Source: Vespula vulgaris
Lineage: Eukaryota; Arthropoda; Insecta; Hymenoptera; Vespidae
DNA length: 64,000 bases
Reading direction: 5' to 3'
NCBI RefSeq assembly: GCF_905475345.1
Contig: NC_066587.1
Span: 6,627,570-6,691,569, forward strand
In this document: positions 49,947 to 59,177 of the stretch, one piece after another
Position numbering within the stretch: the first letter of the stretch is position 1
Layout: each line of letters begins with the position of its first letter
The notes under the pieces: generated by a model
Told to the model about the DNA's origin: nothing
Database searches by the model: none
Seen by the model: the letters and a program-made list of their open reading frames with translations, nothing else
Translations under genes and position numbers: made by a program

Positions 49947-52900
49947 GAAAGTTAGGTGTTGACATTCAATTTCTTTTCAGGGTATTACAGCTCTACACAT
50001 AGCTATTGAAGAGAAGAACATCTGCATGGTGAAATTTCTACTTTCCCATCCGGAGATCGATCCCGGTGACGCCCATCTCTATGCAATCAGAGAAAACGAG
50101 ACGAAGATCGCCGCCATGATTTTAGACAAGCTCAACGAGATATCCCCGGGATTAGAATATGCCAGTGTCACTCACAGCTCTGATTTCCCGGACGAAGCTA
50201 CACCCTTAGCGATTGCAGCACAGTACGGTCATTATGAGCTTATTCAATATCTGATCGAACATCGACTTCACAGAATCCAACGACCTCACCCACCTAACTG
50301 CAATTGCTTGAGTGTGTGCAAGTACGAGCACGGTAGAATCTGTGTTTATAATCTTTGCTTTCCATTTATTTATTTATTTACTTATTTATTTATTTATTGA
50401 ATTAATTATTTATTTGTTTGTTTGTTTGTTTGTTTGTTGGTTTATTTATTTATTTTTTTCGTTCTTTTTTTTTTTCTTTTTAACTCGATCAAATTCTCTT
50501 AGATATTTTACGAGTGGTGATGCGTCTTTAACAGACGAGAACGTGAAATTTACGACAGCTTAACGGTGGATCGAAAACGTATATTTCTCTATCGAGCTAT
50601 CTCTAATCCAGCCTATATCTGTTTGACCGAGGAAGATCCAATTCTCGCGTCTTTTAATCTATCGGTTGAGCTAAAAATGGCTGCATCCTACGACAGGGAG
50701 TTCTATAACGAGTACATCCAGCTATCCGAGGTCAATCGAATCAGGTTTCGATAATACCAACTTCATATCGAACCCGTTCGAGTTAGATTAGACATGCCTA
50801 CATATACATACATATACATACATATATATTTATAAACGTTAGAAAATATATAGGATGATTCATACGTATTAATTTCGTTCGATTCAAACAGCAATTATCA
50901 AAATTCGCTACGGATCTGATTGGCTGCGCTAGGAAAGCTCAGGAAGTAGAGACAGTGTTGAAAAGAACCTCAGGTTTTACCAGAACGTCTAGATTCATTT
51001 ATCCGCGCTTGTTAATAGCTCTTGATTACAAGCAAAAAACTTTTGTCGCTCATCCAAACGTTCAAGAGGTGTGCCACGAAAAAACCTTTCATAATTTAAC
51101 GCATATCCTTCCCACCGAACAAATTGAACTGAGCGTTAGATATCAGCGTTGAAATTTTACAGATGATCGAGAACAAATGGGTAGACGGCTGGTACGAATG
51201 GAGGATGAGAAAAACCTGGCTCCAATGTCTGACCGTCTTACTACGAATAATCCTATTACCTCTGATCGCCTTGATCATTCTGATCATACCGAACACCAAA
51301 ATCGCTAAGTTCTTTTCGAGTCCGGTGAATAAATTTCTTCACTCTGTTGCCAGCTATCTCGTTTTCCTTATCATCGTATTTATTATATCCAACGCCGATA
51401 AGAACAAGCAACTTCGTGGGCCACCGGATACAGGTATCAAATTTGTTCTTTCCTTTTCCTTTCTTTTTTTAACAAATCGATTTGACACCAAACAAAAAAC
51501 GATTCGAATTAATTCAGAAACCCGAAAACACTATGCACTAACTTGTGCCAACTAACTTGCGTTGGGCTAATTTTCTTTTTTCCTTTTCTTTTAGGATTCG
51601 AACCGATCCTAGCGATTTTCGTGATATCGTATTTATGGTCGATCATTCGACTTATCATTATGCACGGTCCAAGAAGATACTTCAGAGCACCTTGGAACTG
51701 GTAATTCGCTTATCGTATTTCTTTTCGATTGGTCCACGATTATTGGATAGATCTTTCATTCTAGGTACGAAACCTGTATGATCTTTCTGTTCGTACTGAC
51801 GTTTATATGCTGGATAGATGCTGCAATCGACGTCAGGATTAACGGTCAACGCGATTTAGAGAGAAAGTATTGGCACAAATATGATCCCACGTTGATAGGA
51901 GAAGGTATTTACTGTTTGGCTACGATCATGGCCTTCTTTCGATTGATGTTCCTTTGTCAATTGAATTATCACCTCGGTCCGCTTCAACTCTCCCTTGGAA
52001 AGATGATCCGTGACGTCACCAAGTTCATCGTGATATTCGCCATCGTCCTTCTAGCTTTCACATCCGGTTGAACGTCTATTTTCAATATATTCTTTCAAGG
52101 TCACTTTGTAATATTCTTTTCATCCTTCGTAGGATCTATTATTATCTTCTAGGTCTGTGTAAGTTGTATCAGTATTACGACGACATGGTACAGATCGATA
52201 AAAGTAACATAAAGATACAACAGGTGAGTTCATTCGTTAATTTCCCATCGAGCCTGAAGACTCTTTTTTGGGCCGTTTTCTGTATGAGTCCTATCGAAAG
52301 TGCTGATGTCATTATTGAGAATCTCCCAAGTGATAGCGAAACGGAAACCATCATAAACTATCATACCTTTACAGAGATTATCGGTTATATCGCGTTTGCA
52401 AGTAATTTTCTAGATTGCTAGTTTATCCTTAAAGAATCATAATTGACGTGTTAATAAAAGAATAAACTCCTGAAGGTTTCGAATTCATTTCTGTGGTGGT
52501 TGTCCTTAATATGCTGATTGCCTGTATGACCAATACCTTTACCAAGGTCACAGAAAACGTCATCGTCGAATGGACCTTTGGTCGAACCGAGGTTGGCAAA
52601 ATGAATCTCTACCAAGTAGTCCCATACGTGCAATAACAAGAAGTTTCTCTTCGAAGGTTTACGTCGACTTCATGCTGATGACCACCCTACCACCACCCTT
52701 CAATATAATTCCCACTTTCGCTGGCTTTCAAACGGTCGCCGAATACGTGAAGGTACTCCTCAAGCCACCGCCGAACAAACGCGCCCGCTGGGACTTCATG
52801 CAGTGTTGCTATATCGTTAGTAGCGTTGAATTACACGTTACACTTTATGGTAATTTCAAAAGGGATTTCTTCCAAGGTGAACGCGAATGAGTACAAGGTC

Positions 52901-53904
52901 TACGAAAAGTGAAAAAATAAAATAGAAAAATATCAGGCTTTCGTAGATCTTCGATTTAAATAATTGACAAAGAAAAAAAAAGAAAGGATCAGAAAAGTGA
53001 ATCTACAAATTGCATCTTTTTGTTTCGTTTTTTTTTTTTCTTTTATACAGAACTTTTCTGATTCAAGATTTATGGATAGGGATTGTTTAAAAAGAAGTTT
53101 CGTCTTTTCGATCTTTTTTCGATGAAAAAAAATTTCTCTTTTCGTAGCAATCTTTCGATTGAAGATATCTATAGATTATCAAATGATTGAAATTAAATCG
53201 AAGAATTAATTACGAATAAAAATTCTTTCAAAAAAGTCCGACTTTTCTATAATCCACTTTTCCGATCTTTTTCTATCGATATTTATCAGATCTAAGATCT
53301 ACGGATTATTGAAGAATTTGAATTAAATTGAGGAATTAATTACGAATAAAAATTCTTTAAAAAAGAGTCTGTCTTTTCCCTGATCCACTTTTCTGATCTT
53401 TTCCTCTTAACAATTTATCAGATTCAATATCTACAAATCATTAAAGAATTTGAATTAAATTGAAGAATTAATTACGAATAAAAATTGTTAAAAAGAATAA
53501 ACAACCACTTACACGATTAAACAAACAAAAAAGATCTTCAGATTCAAGATCTTAACATTATTAAAAAGTGTTACTTAAATTAAAATATTAATTACATTAA
53601 TATGTATAAACACACATACAAACATACACATATAAATAATTATTAAAAAAAAAATAGAAATAGATAAACGTATTATCTTAAATTCTACTAAAGATCAGTT
53701 TGTTTGCTTCTTTTTTTTTATAATTATTTTTAGGAAACATTAGAAGATGAAAAGGATGAAATTTTCGACCAAGTGATGATGCAACTGGTACAACGTTATT
53801 TCCGCATGAAGAGTAGAGAAATAGAGAAGACGAACATTGAGAAACTTAGAAGAGAATTGATAGAAGTGAGAGGACTTTTGCGAGAGGCACTTGAAGCAGC
53901 ATGA
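44661..53904 (+). CDS. TRPC-family cation channel gene, 12 coding exons
   Basis: Predicted 756-residue canonical TRP channel of the plasma membrane. Coding is join(44661-44705, 44910-45047, 49981-50321, 50535-50730, 50892-51068, 51163-51433, 51595-51700, 51765-52066, 52153-52401, 52476-52591, 52657-52815, 53734-53904). All splice phases agree and no internal stop occurs. Order: N-terminal ankyrin repeats (about 62-160), zinc-type His/Cys cluster (His164, Cys168, Cys170, Cys174), TRP_2 region ending in KQKTFVAHPNVQ, six membrane segments from residue 318, HLGPLQLSLGKM linker, pore helix with LFW (563-565), and TRP box EWTFGR (640-645). LPPPFNIIP and a short C-terminus with a coiled-coil-like end follow. 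It differs from Drosophila TRP, TRPL and TRPgamma, which carry EWKFAR and a different post-S6 segment. It may be the insect gene often labelled 'short transient receptor potential channel 4-like'. Family is secure, subtype is not. Confidence 0.92.
44910..45047 (+). CDS. TRPC exon 2
   Basis: 138 bp, acceptor gtgatatag, donor gtaact, phase 0 at both ends. Encodes residues 16-61, including a helical stretch (EIEQEFFDLVANGTIAEVEL) matching the first ankyrin-type helix of TRPC proteins. The stop TAG just upstream in frame shows the exon starts here. Confidence 0.85.
45453..45521. repeat. (CT)n microsatellite in TRPC intron 2
   Basis: Nearly pure CT, about 65 bp. Confidence 0.94.
46360..47335. repeat. 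decayed tandem repeats in TRPC intron 2
   Basis: 'tatctcggtttcat' at 46371 and 46668 starts two copies sharing ttaatgaaac, tatttctta/tgtttctta and aaaatntct in order (offset 297). A second pair shares 'gtaatcaaaa', then 'aaatatctnangaaat' and then a CT tract, at about 46809 and 47152 (offset 343). Confidence 0.6.
47880..48420. other. unexplained unique-sequence island inside TRPC intron 2
   Basis: About 540 bp of balanced composition, unlike the microsatellite-rich intron around it. It is open for 69 and 97 residues on + in overlapping frames and 104 on -, but no family was recognised. It could be a nested small gene, an alternative exon, an enhancer or a worn transposon piece. Confidence 0.35.
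49981..50321 (+). CDS. TRPC exon 3 (ankyrin repeats, His/Cys cluster)
   Basis: 341 bp, acceptor ttcttttcag. Residues 62-175 contain GITALHIAIEEKNICMVKFL and ATPLAIAAQYGHYELIQYLI, both clear ankyrin repeats. The end, HPPNCNCLSVC, is the conserved TRPC zinc-type cluster but with three residues, not two, before the last Cys. Donor gtacga is placed to keep frame with exon 4 (phase 2). Confidence 0.88.
50360..50460. repeat. (ATTT)n/(GTTT)n in TRPC intron 3
   Basis: TTTA units then TTTG units then TTTA again, inside the 213-bp intron 50322-50534. Confidence 0.9.
50535..50730 (+). CDS. TRPC exon 4 (TRP_2 region)
   Basis: 196 bp, acceptor tttaacag, donor gtcaat after TCCGAG. The frame YRAISNPAYICLTEEDPIL fits the TRPC linker. 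An extension upstream meets a TGA in frame (50518-50520), so the acceptor at 50534 is the only usable one nearby. The donor at 50731 was preferred over gtttcg further on because it keeps frame and gives a gap-free match. Confidence 0.87.
50892..51068 (+). CDS. TRPC exon 5 (TRP_2 region, AHPNVQ motif)
   Basis: 177 bp, phase 0 both ends, acceptor aaacag, donor gtgtgc. Encodes QLSKFATDLIGCARKAQEVE and ends DYKQKTFVAHPNVQE, the hallmark of TRPC channels before the first membrane segment. Confidence 0.92.
51163..51433 (+). CDS. TRPC exon 6 (first membrane segments)
   Basis: 271 bp, acceptor gaaattttacag, donor gtatca, ending in phase 1. Encodes residues 300-389 with two hydrophobic spans at about 318-342 and 357-375. 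Confidence 0.9.
51595..51700 (+). CDS. TRPC exon 7 (membrane segment)
   Basis: 106 bp, acceptor ttttcttttag, donor gtaatt, phase 1 in and phase 2 out. Encodes FEPILAIFVISYLWSIIRLI (about 391-410) then HGPRRYFRAPWNW. Confidence 0.9.
51765..52066 (+). CDS. TRPC exon 8 (S3-S5 and linker)
   Basis: 302 bp, acceptor ttcattctag, donor gttgaa, phase 2 in and phase 1 out. Contains the conserved DPTLIGEGIY and HLGPLQLSLGKM motifs and two hydrophobic spans. Confidence 0.92.
52153..52401 (+). CDS. TRPC exon 9 (pore region)
   Basis: 249 bp, acceptor tatcttctag, donor gtaatt. Holds the pore helix LKTLFWAVFCMSPIESADVI (about 560-579) and the start of S6 (IIGYIAFA). An internal CAG|gtgagt looks like a strong donor but reads through in frame as Gln-Val-Ser. 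Confidence 0.9.
52476..52591 (+). CDS. TRPC exon 10 (S6 and TRP box)
   Basis: 116 bp encoding FEFISVVVVLNMLIACMTNT, then the TRP box EWTFGR (640-645). The acceptor cctgaag is poor in pyrimidines. It is the only acceptor found nearby that keeps the S6 length equal to other TRPCs and avoids stops. Confidence 0.85.
52657..52815 (+). CDS. TRPC exon 11 (post-TRP-box region)
   Basis: 159 bp after a 65-bp intron, acceptor tctcttcgaag. Encodes VYVDFMLMTTLPPPFNIIPT and PPPNKRARWDFMQCCYI. Donor gttagt in phase 0 matches exon 12. Confidence 0.85.
52816..53733 (+). other. TRPC intron 11
   Basis: 918 bp. Most of it (53040-53600) is a decayed tandem repeat listed separately. The end is AT-rich with a clear T-run before the acceptor. 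Confidence 0.8.
53040..53600. repeat. tandem repeat, unit about 131 bp, in TRPC intron 11
   Basis: 'gaattaattacgaataaaaa' occurs at 53203, 53333 and 53465 (offsets 130 and 132). Each copy is preceded by a variant of atcagat-aagatctac and followed by cttttc-gatccactttt. Partial copies flank the three good ones. Confidence 0.85.
53734..53904 (+). CDS. TRPC exon 12 (C-terminus)
   Basis: 171 bp, acceptor atttttag, ending TGA (53902-53904). Residues 701-756: acidic start, then QLVQRYF (matching the family's LVxRY motif) and a heptad-like helix IEKLRRELIEVRGLLREALE. There is no PDZ-type C-terminal motif. Confidence 0.88.
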   Translation, partial: ETLEDEKDEIFDQVMMQLVQRYFRMKSREIEKTNIEKLRRELIEVRGLLREALEAA

Positions 53905-55260
53905 GGAGTACAAGAACGACACGAATTCGTAGTGAGTGGTACGACGTTAGAGAAACACTTGGCATACCTCCTTCATACTAAGAAGCCCGAAGAGTACTAA
54001 GTCATTAGTATGCATTCCTGACGAAACGACAACAAATATCGACCTAAAGAAGATTAATGCTTATTATCAAAGAATAGTAACGGTAAAGCAAAGTGTCTTA
54101 TTTAAATGACATTGAAAATGGAGAGAATTGAAGAAATTTTTATAGAAATTTTTCAACGTCAATCCTGCCAAAATTAATCGAATAATAATTATTTATCGAT
54201 CATGTCATATATGAAATTCTAATGGCTCCTGATTATGGTGCTACTAATAAGTCCTAAGAAAATTGAAATTGAAAATGATCGAACGTTTAATATGATCGAT
54301 CGTCTCCCATAAAACGATCTCATAATTTTTCTATGAATTTCCAAATGAAATTCTCTTAGAAGATTAATTAGATAATATTTCAAATACACAAGAACTTTCG
54401 CTATTTTTGTTATGTTGCGAGTGAAGATCGGAGGAAAATTGAAATTGAAAATGATTTATCTAAACGTTCGTCCCCTATGAAAACGTTCATGAGTTTTCCT
54501 TGAATTTTCAAATGGAATCCTGTCAAGATATATTAGACAATATTTCAAATATATAGAAGTCTCAATATTGTCTTTATATCGCAAGTGAATTTTAAGAAAA
54601 TTGAAATTGAAATTGATCGATCGAAACAATCATTTCCTGTGAAAATTAAACAATTCGTCTATGAATTTTCCAATGAAATTCTGTCATAATTTATTACGTA
54701 ATATTTCGTGATTTAAAAATCGATATTTCTCTTTATACATCGTCTGAGTCGCAAGGAAAGTTGATGTTGAAAATAATCGAACGAAAAAATCGTCGTCTAC
54801 ACTGAAACATAAACAATTTTTCAATGAACTTTTAAATGAAATTCTGTCAAGATCAATTAGACGATGTCTCAAATCTATAGCGATCTTTAAATTGATAACA
54901 ATTGTCTCCTGTAAAATCTTTTTTATTTCGTTACAAAGTTTTAAACCAAAAGACCATGCTCAAAAATTGATTACACCATATTTAAAATACACGGGAGCTT
55001 CGTTTTCATCATCAAGATGCGAATGAAATATTAAAGAGAAAATAATGAAACTTGCCAATTTAGTTAATCACCACGTCCTTTAAATAACGACTGCTTTTAA
55101 AACAACTTGTAAAGAATATCGTCTGTTAGCGAAAGAAATATCTTCCTTCAACGTTTCCCATGAATACTTTTTTAACGGGAACGACTTTAAAGTTACTTTT
55201 TAGCTTTTTAAAGAACTCGAACGTCGCATATATATACATATATATATACATACACACACA
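53905..55260. other. flank downstream of the TRPC stop
   Basis: Includes the presumed 3' UTR (end not identifiable), the decayed tandem repeat at 54140-54900, and unique AT-rich DNA. The first convincing AATAAA words come late (near 55408), so the 3' end cannot be placed. Confidence 0.55.
54140..54900. repeat. decayed tandem repeat, four copies of about 160-176 bp
   Basis: 'aaattgaaattgaaaatga' or close at about 54260, 54437, 54599 and 54759 (spacing 176, 162, 160). Each is followed by tcgtc/tcc-cctgtgaaaa, then 'atgaattttcaaatgaaatt', then ctgtcaagat-tattaga. Copies are diverged but the word order is kept. Confidence 0.85.
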
Positions 55261-55822
55261 GGGTATTTCGCGTAATAGGCACTTTCATTTAAACAAAAAG
55301 TAATTAGTGCTCGACAAATTACAAAAATACAAATTGCAGAAATACTGTTTCAAAGTTTCGCAAAGAATTATTTCTCGAACTATAGCTCGTTTTAAGAAAG
55401 ATCTCAAATAAAATTTAAAGGAGATCTATTGGTGGTCACAGATCTTTTCTGAAAGGACGTGTTTTTGAGATTTCAAGGTGACCTTTATTTTTTTTATACG
55501 GAGCTGTATATTTCTATTTAGATAGGTTTATTTAGGTCAATGAATTCGTCTCAGAATGGGCTATACGCCTATCTAAATAAAAACATACAGTTTCGTGTAA
55601 AAAAAAAAAAAAGAAAGAAAGAAAGAAAAAAAAAAACAAAGATTACCTTGAAATCTCAGAAGCACGTCCACCCAGAAAAGATACGTGACCATCATAAGAT
55701 GTCTCACCTTCTTCCTCCACTCTTATCCTCTCAAAAGAGAGAAAGTTTCATTTGAAACATTTTTTGAAACGAGCCTATAGTTCGAGAAATAGTTGCATGC
55801 GAAACTTCAAATTGGACACCCC
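55261..55822. mobile_element. fold-back (inverted-repeat) element, MITE-like
   Basis: Left arm about 55345-55527 and right arm about 55568-55805 are reverse complements with small gaps. Matched blocks include ATTTCTCGAACTATAG (left 55370) against its complement at 55774-55789. TGAGATTTCAAGGT (left 55466) matches the complement near 55647-55660, and CTATTTAGATAGG matches CCTATCTAAATAA around a loop of about 40 bp. Ends are GGGTAT and ACACCC. About 75 bp of the outer left arm has no partner. No transposase frame. Probably non-autonomous and abundant in the host genome (inference). Confidence 0.75.
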
Positions 55823-56849
55823 GTATATATGTGTACACATCTATATATATATGAAATATCTTTCCGATATAATACATACATATTTGAATAAATCGATTGC
55901 GGAAAGAGTTCCCCTTTTAACTTTTGTCAAAGCTTATTAAATGAACCACGCTTCGTCAAGAATTGAATAAAAATATCTTTGATAGAAAGACTTTAAAATG
56001 AACAAACAAAAAAAAAAGAAAAACAAAACACAAGGAAACAGAGAAGAAGAAGAAGAAGAAGAAAAAAAGAATTTAACGAGAAGGGAAAAGAATGAGAACA
56101 AAGAATCTCGGATTACCATCGAATATCGATTCGATTGAATGCGAATAAAACTCGAATGAGAAATTTTCATTATAGCATTTCAATATAGATAAAAATCATT
56201 TCCGGTCTTTTAGAAAAGATTTATCAATCTATAAAGAGTAACAACAGAAAGAATAAAATTCAAAGGAGAAATTTTCATTAGAGAATTTCATTATATACAA
56301 ATTTTTTCCGATTCTCTGAACGTTATCTATCGTCTCTCTCGAAAGAAATATATAATAGAAAGATAGAAAGAGAGAGAGAGAGAGAGAGAGAGAAAGAAAT
56401 TAAGAAAGAAAGAAAAAAATGAAATAAATAGTAATAATAAGACTATTTACCAGGAATAATATAAAGAATTTTTATTAGAAAATATCAAAGAAGTATTTCA
56501 AATGAAAATGTTCGTACAAGAATTCGATTATATATAATAACGTACACACTAATAAACAAAATTACCTTACCCAGAGGAATATTTGTCAAGAAAAACAAGG
56601 TTGTCCAACGTCATCGCTAAATGAGATCCATCGAAAGATATCATGAAAGATAGGAGAATTACGACGTTGGATGCTCCTAATACGACGAAGTGCTAAGTGG
56701 AAAAGTTTTACTCATTTATCAGAAAGTTCCCGTTATTTGTGATTAATAGTTAAAGTGATTAATGAAGACTACGATTTAGCGGACCAACAGAAGTGTCTAT
56801 TATGGTACATCAAGATTTCCACGTTTTCATTGTACAAAATGAGATAGGA

Positions 56850-56921
<72 letters not shown>

Positions 56922-57628
56922 AGATAAAGATAGACTTATAGAGTGTGTAAGAGAAAGAGAGAGAGAGAGAGGAAATGGAAACAATGGCATATACAAATAA
57001 ATAAAAAGAAAAGAAAGAAAAAGGATATATCATACCAAATCAAAAAAACATTCCAAAGTAGAATAAAAAAAAAAAAAATCCAAGAAATACATATCCGCAT
57101 CAATTGAAAGTTTTACTTTCTCGATTCTCCCAATGGAAACGTACTCGAAGCTGTCGAAGCAATTTACTCCGTTCAAAACAATTTTTCATACGCATGTAGG
57201 TGTCAATATTTAAACAAGAAAATTGTCGATATTGCGATAAACTGATAATCGATATCATAGCTGTCTTTGAATTACTCCTTCGAGATGGGAAAAGCCAGAG
57301 AGAAGAAGAAGAAGAAAAAGAAGAAGAAGAAGAAGAGGAGGAGGAAAAAGAAATATAAGTAGAAGTAGAAAAAGTAGAGGGAAAAGAGAAAGGGTGTGAA
57401 AGAGGGTGGAAGATCGAACATGACGATAATATCGCAGGAGCAACACATCATATCTTTTTCGTTCGTATTATTTATCATCCTCCGGCCAGATCCTTCGTAT
57501 ATGACGTATATTTTTGTGAAAACGATCGACACATCAACCGAAATAAATACTAACTCCCTCGTGAAAATATTATTTCTTTTTTTATAGATCGTTAAGCTAT
57601 TTAATCTAGTCTAGATATTGTTAAACCT
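55823..57628. other. gene-free stretch
   Basis: A-rich 56005-56085, (GA)n 56362-56402, unique 56430-56830, (GATA)n 56849-56930, (GA)n 56952-56972, A-rich 57062-57080, unique 57085-57290, (GAA)n 57297-57350, unique 57395-57575. No gene seen. Confidence 0.65.
56848..56930. repeat. (GATA)n tetranucleotide repeat
   Basis: About 18 tandem GATA units followed by imperfect ones. Confidence 0.95.
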
Positions 57629-57629
57629 A

Positions 57630-57951
57630 TTATATATTTGATCGTTTGAATAAAATATTACAAAATGTAAAATGGAAGAAAAGAAAAGAAATAAAAAAAA
57701 GAAAAAAAAACCACCACGAGAAAATGTTTCCACTGCGTCATTTTATATCAAAATAACCTACTTCCCTATCATGTTTTATTATTTTTTTATATTATATATT
57801 TGATCGTTTGAATAAAATATCACAAAATGTAAAATGGAAGAAAAGAAAAGAAATAAGAAAAAAAAGAAAAAGAAAACCACCACGAGAAAGTGTGTCCACT
57901 GCGTCATTTTATATCAAAATAACCTACTTCCCTATCATGTTTTATTATTAT
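57630..57951. repeat. recent tandem duplication, unit about 162-166 bp
   Basis: Copy 1 (57630-57784) and copy 2 (57792-57951) agree almost base for base: ttatatatttgatcgtttga, then aaatgtaaaatggaagaaaa, then aaccaccacgagaaa, then ccactgcgtcattttatatc. They differ by a 4-bp change in an A-rich run and scattered substitutions. Confidence 0.93.
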
Positions 57952-59170
57952 CAATATTAATATTGTTGTTGTTATTGTTGCTGTTGTTGTTGTTATTATT
58001 ATTGTTATTATCGTTATTGCTATTCTCCCCTCTTTTTAGCCTCGACTTAATCCAACTAGAAATATGAGTCGCGGAATATCACGTTTCCCGATTATGCTGT
58101 CGTATTTCCATAAATATTCGGGACGACTGAATTTATGATATCCTTGATACACTTTCTGATTCCTACGGGAATAAACGCGTCATACTTACGATCTCGTATT
58201 AGTTATCAATATTGTAGTAATCTTTTCGCTTATTAACTTTTCTTCAATCGCGAAAGAATAAAATAGGAAGGAGGAGAAAAAAAAAGAGAGAAGAAAGAAA
58301 ATTTATTTTTGTGACAGTTTATTTATATTTATGATCGATTTATATCATCGATTCAAGCATTTCGATCATACGAGTTCGAAAGAAGTGTATGAAGTAGAGA
58401 ATTCGGTTTACTAGATAACTAGATTCGTGCAAAAAAGGATAGGTCTCGTATCCGTAAGTCGATCTGACGTGCCCTACATCCTAATCTCGGTTCATACTAT
58501 CCTTTTCTTTCTTTTTTGCTCTCTCTCTCTCTCTCTCTCTCCCCCGTTCTTTCTGGTTCTCTCTCTCTCTCTCTCTCTTTCTTTCTCTTTCTATCTTTCT
58601 ATCCAGCTCTATCTCTCTTTCGCTCTCTTTTTCTCTCTTCTTTTTTTCTTTCCCTCCAACATGATGACGGACATTGGGATGAAATGGTAAGCCATACTTG
58701 TATATCACAAGTGTATACGTGTGTATATATGTACGTCCGTGTGTAGGTGTATGTGTCTCCTAAAAATACGTGTTAAATCGAACGAGAAAGACGAAGTGTG
58801 ATCAACCGGAGAGAAAGAACATAAAGATATATATATATATATAGATATATATTCTATATATATTATATATTCATAATAAAAAAGAAAAACAAAAGAAAAG
58901 AAAAAGAAAGTAATATGAGAGAAACGATTTGTTTCGATTATCATTTTTATCAATTTTCTATATAAGCAGAGAAGAGTAAGATAAATGAAAGAAAGAGAGA
59001 GAGAGAGAGAGAAATAGACAGACAGGCAGAAGGACAAAGAGAAAAAAAAATAAAATAAAATAGATCATCGAGATATCTTTTTCTTCTATATCTCTTTTTT
59101 ATTTTCTTTTACTTTTCACCATGAAACCACTACTACAATCTACGTGGAATTGCCCTAAGCAAAAGCAAAA
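57952..59170. other. gene-free stretch
   Basis: (TTG)n/(TTA)n 57960-58020, unique 58025-58260, CT tracts 58519-58545 and 58557-58650, (TA)n 58828-58870, GA 58990-59012. No gene seen. Confidence 0.65.
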
Positions 59171-59177
59171 ACAAATC

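Larger units (their letters stand above)
45048..49980 (+). other. TRPC intron 2, 4.9 kb
   Basis: Contents in order: unique 45110-45330, (CT)n 45455-45520, unique 45520-45640, CT 45645-45705, GA 45787-45875, unique 45880-46020, (TTTC)n 46040-46110 then TTC-rich to 46190, decayed repeats 46360-47330, (CATA)/(AT)n 47465-47612, unique island 47880-48420, unique 48420-48620, GA 48928-48965, unique 49000-49260, (TTC)n 49264-49297, AT-rich to the acceptor with (CT)n 49910-49942. Confidence 0.8.

Noticed and set aside
50731..50760. Alternative donor gtttcg for TRPC exon 4
   Set aside because: It would put exon 5 out of frame; the gtcaat donor gives frame and a gap-free match to other TRPCs.
52231..52240. 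Strong-looking donor CAG|gtgagt inside TRPC exon 9
   Set aside because: Using it would drop the pore helix; reading through keeps frame and the conserved LFW pore segment.
52816..52890. Read-through end of TRPC at 52888-52890
   Set aside because: The frame continues to a TGA but the residues lose family resemblance; splicing at gttagt to the exon at 53734 restores LVQRYF and the coiled coil.
53040..53600. CRISPR-like array of direct repeats
   Set aside because: Units are about 131 bp, diverged along the whole length, without fixed repeat and variable spacer; eukaryotic intron.
55535..55757. 71-residue frame in the fold-back element
   Set aside because: Runs through an A-rich spacer; no transposase motif, so the element is treated as non-coding.
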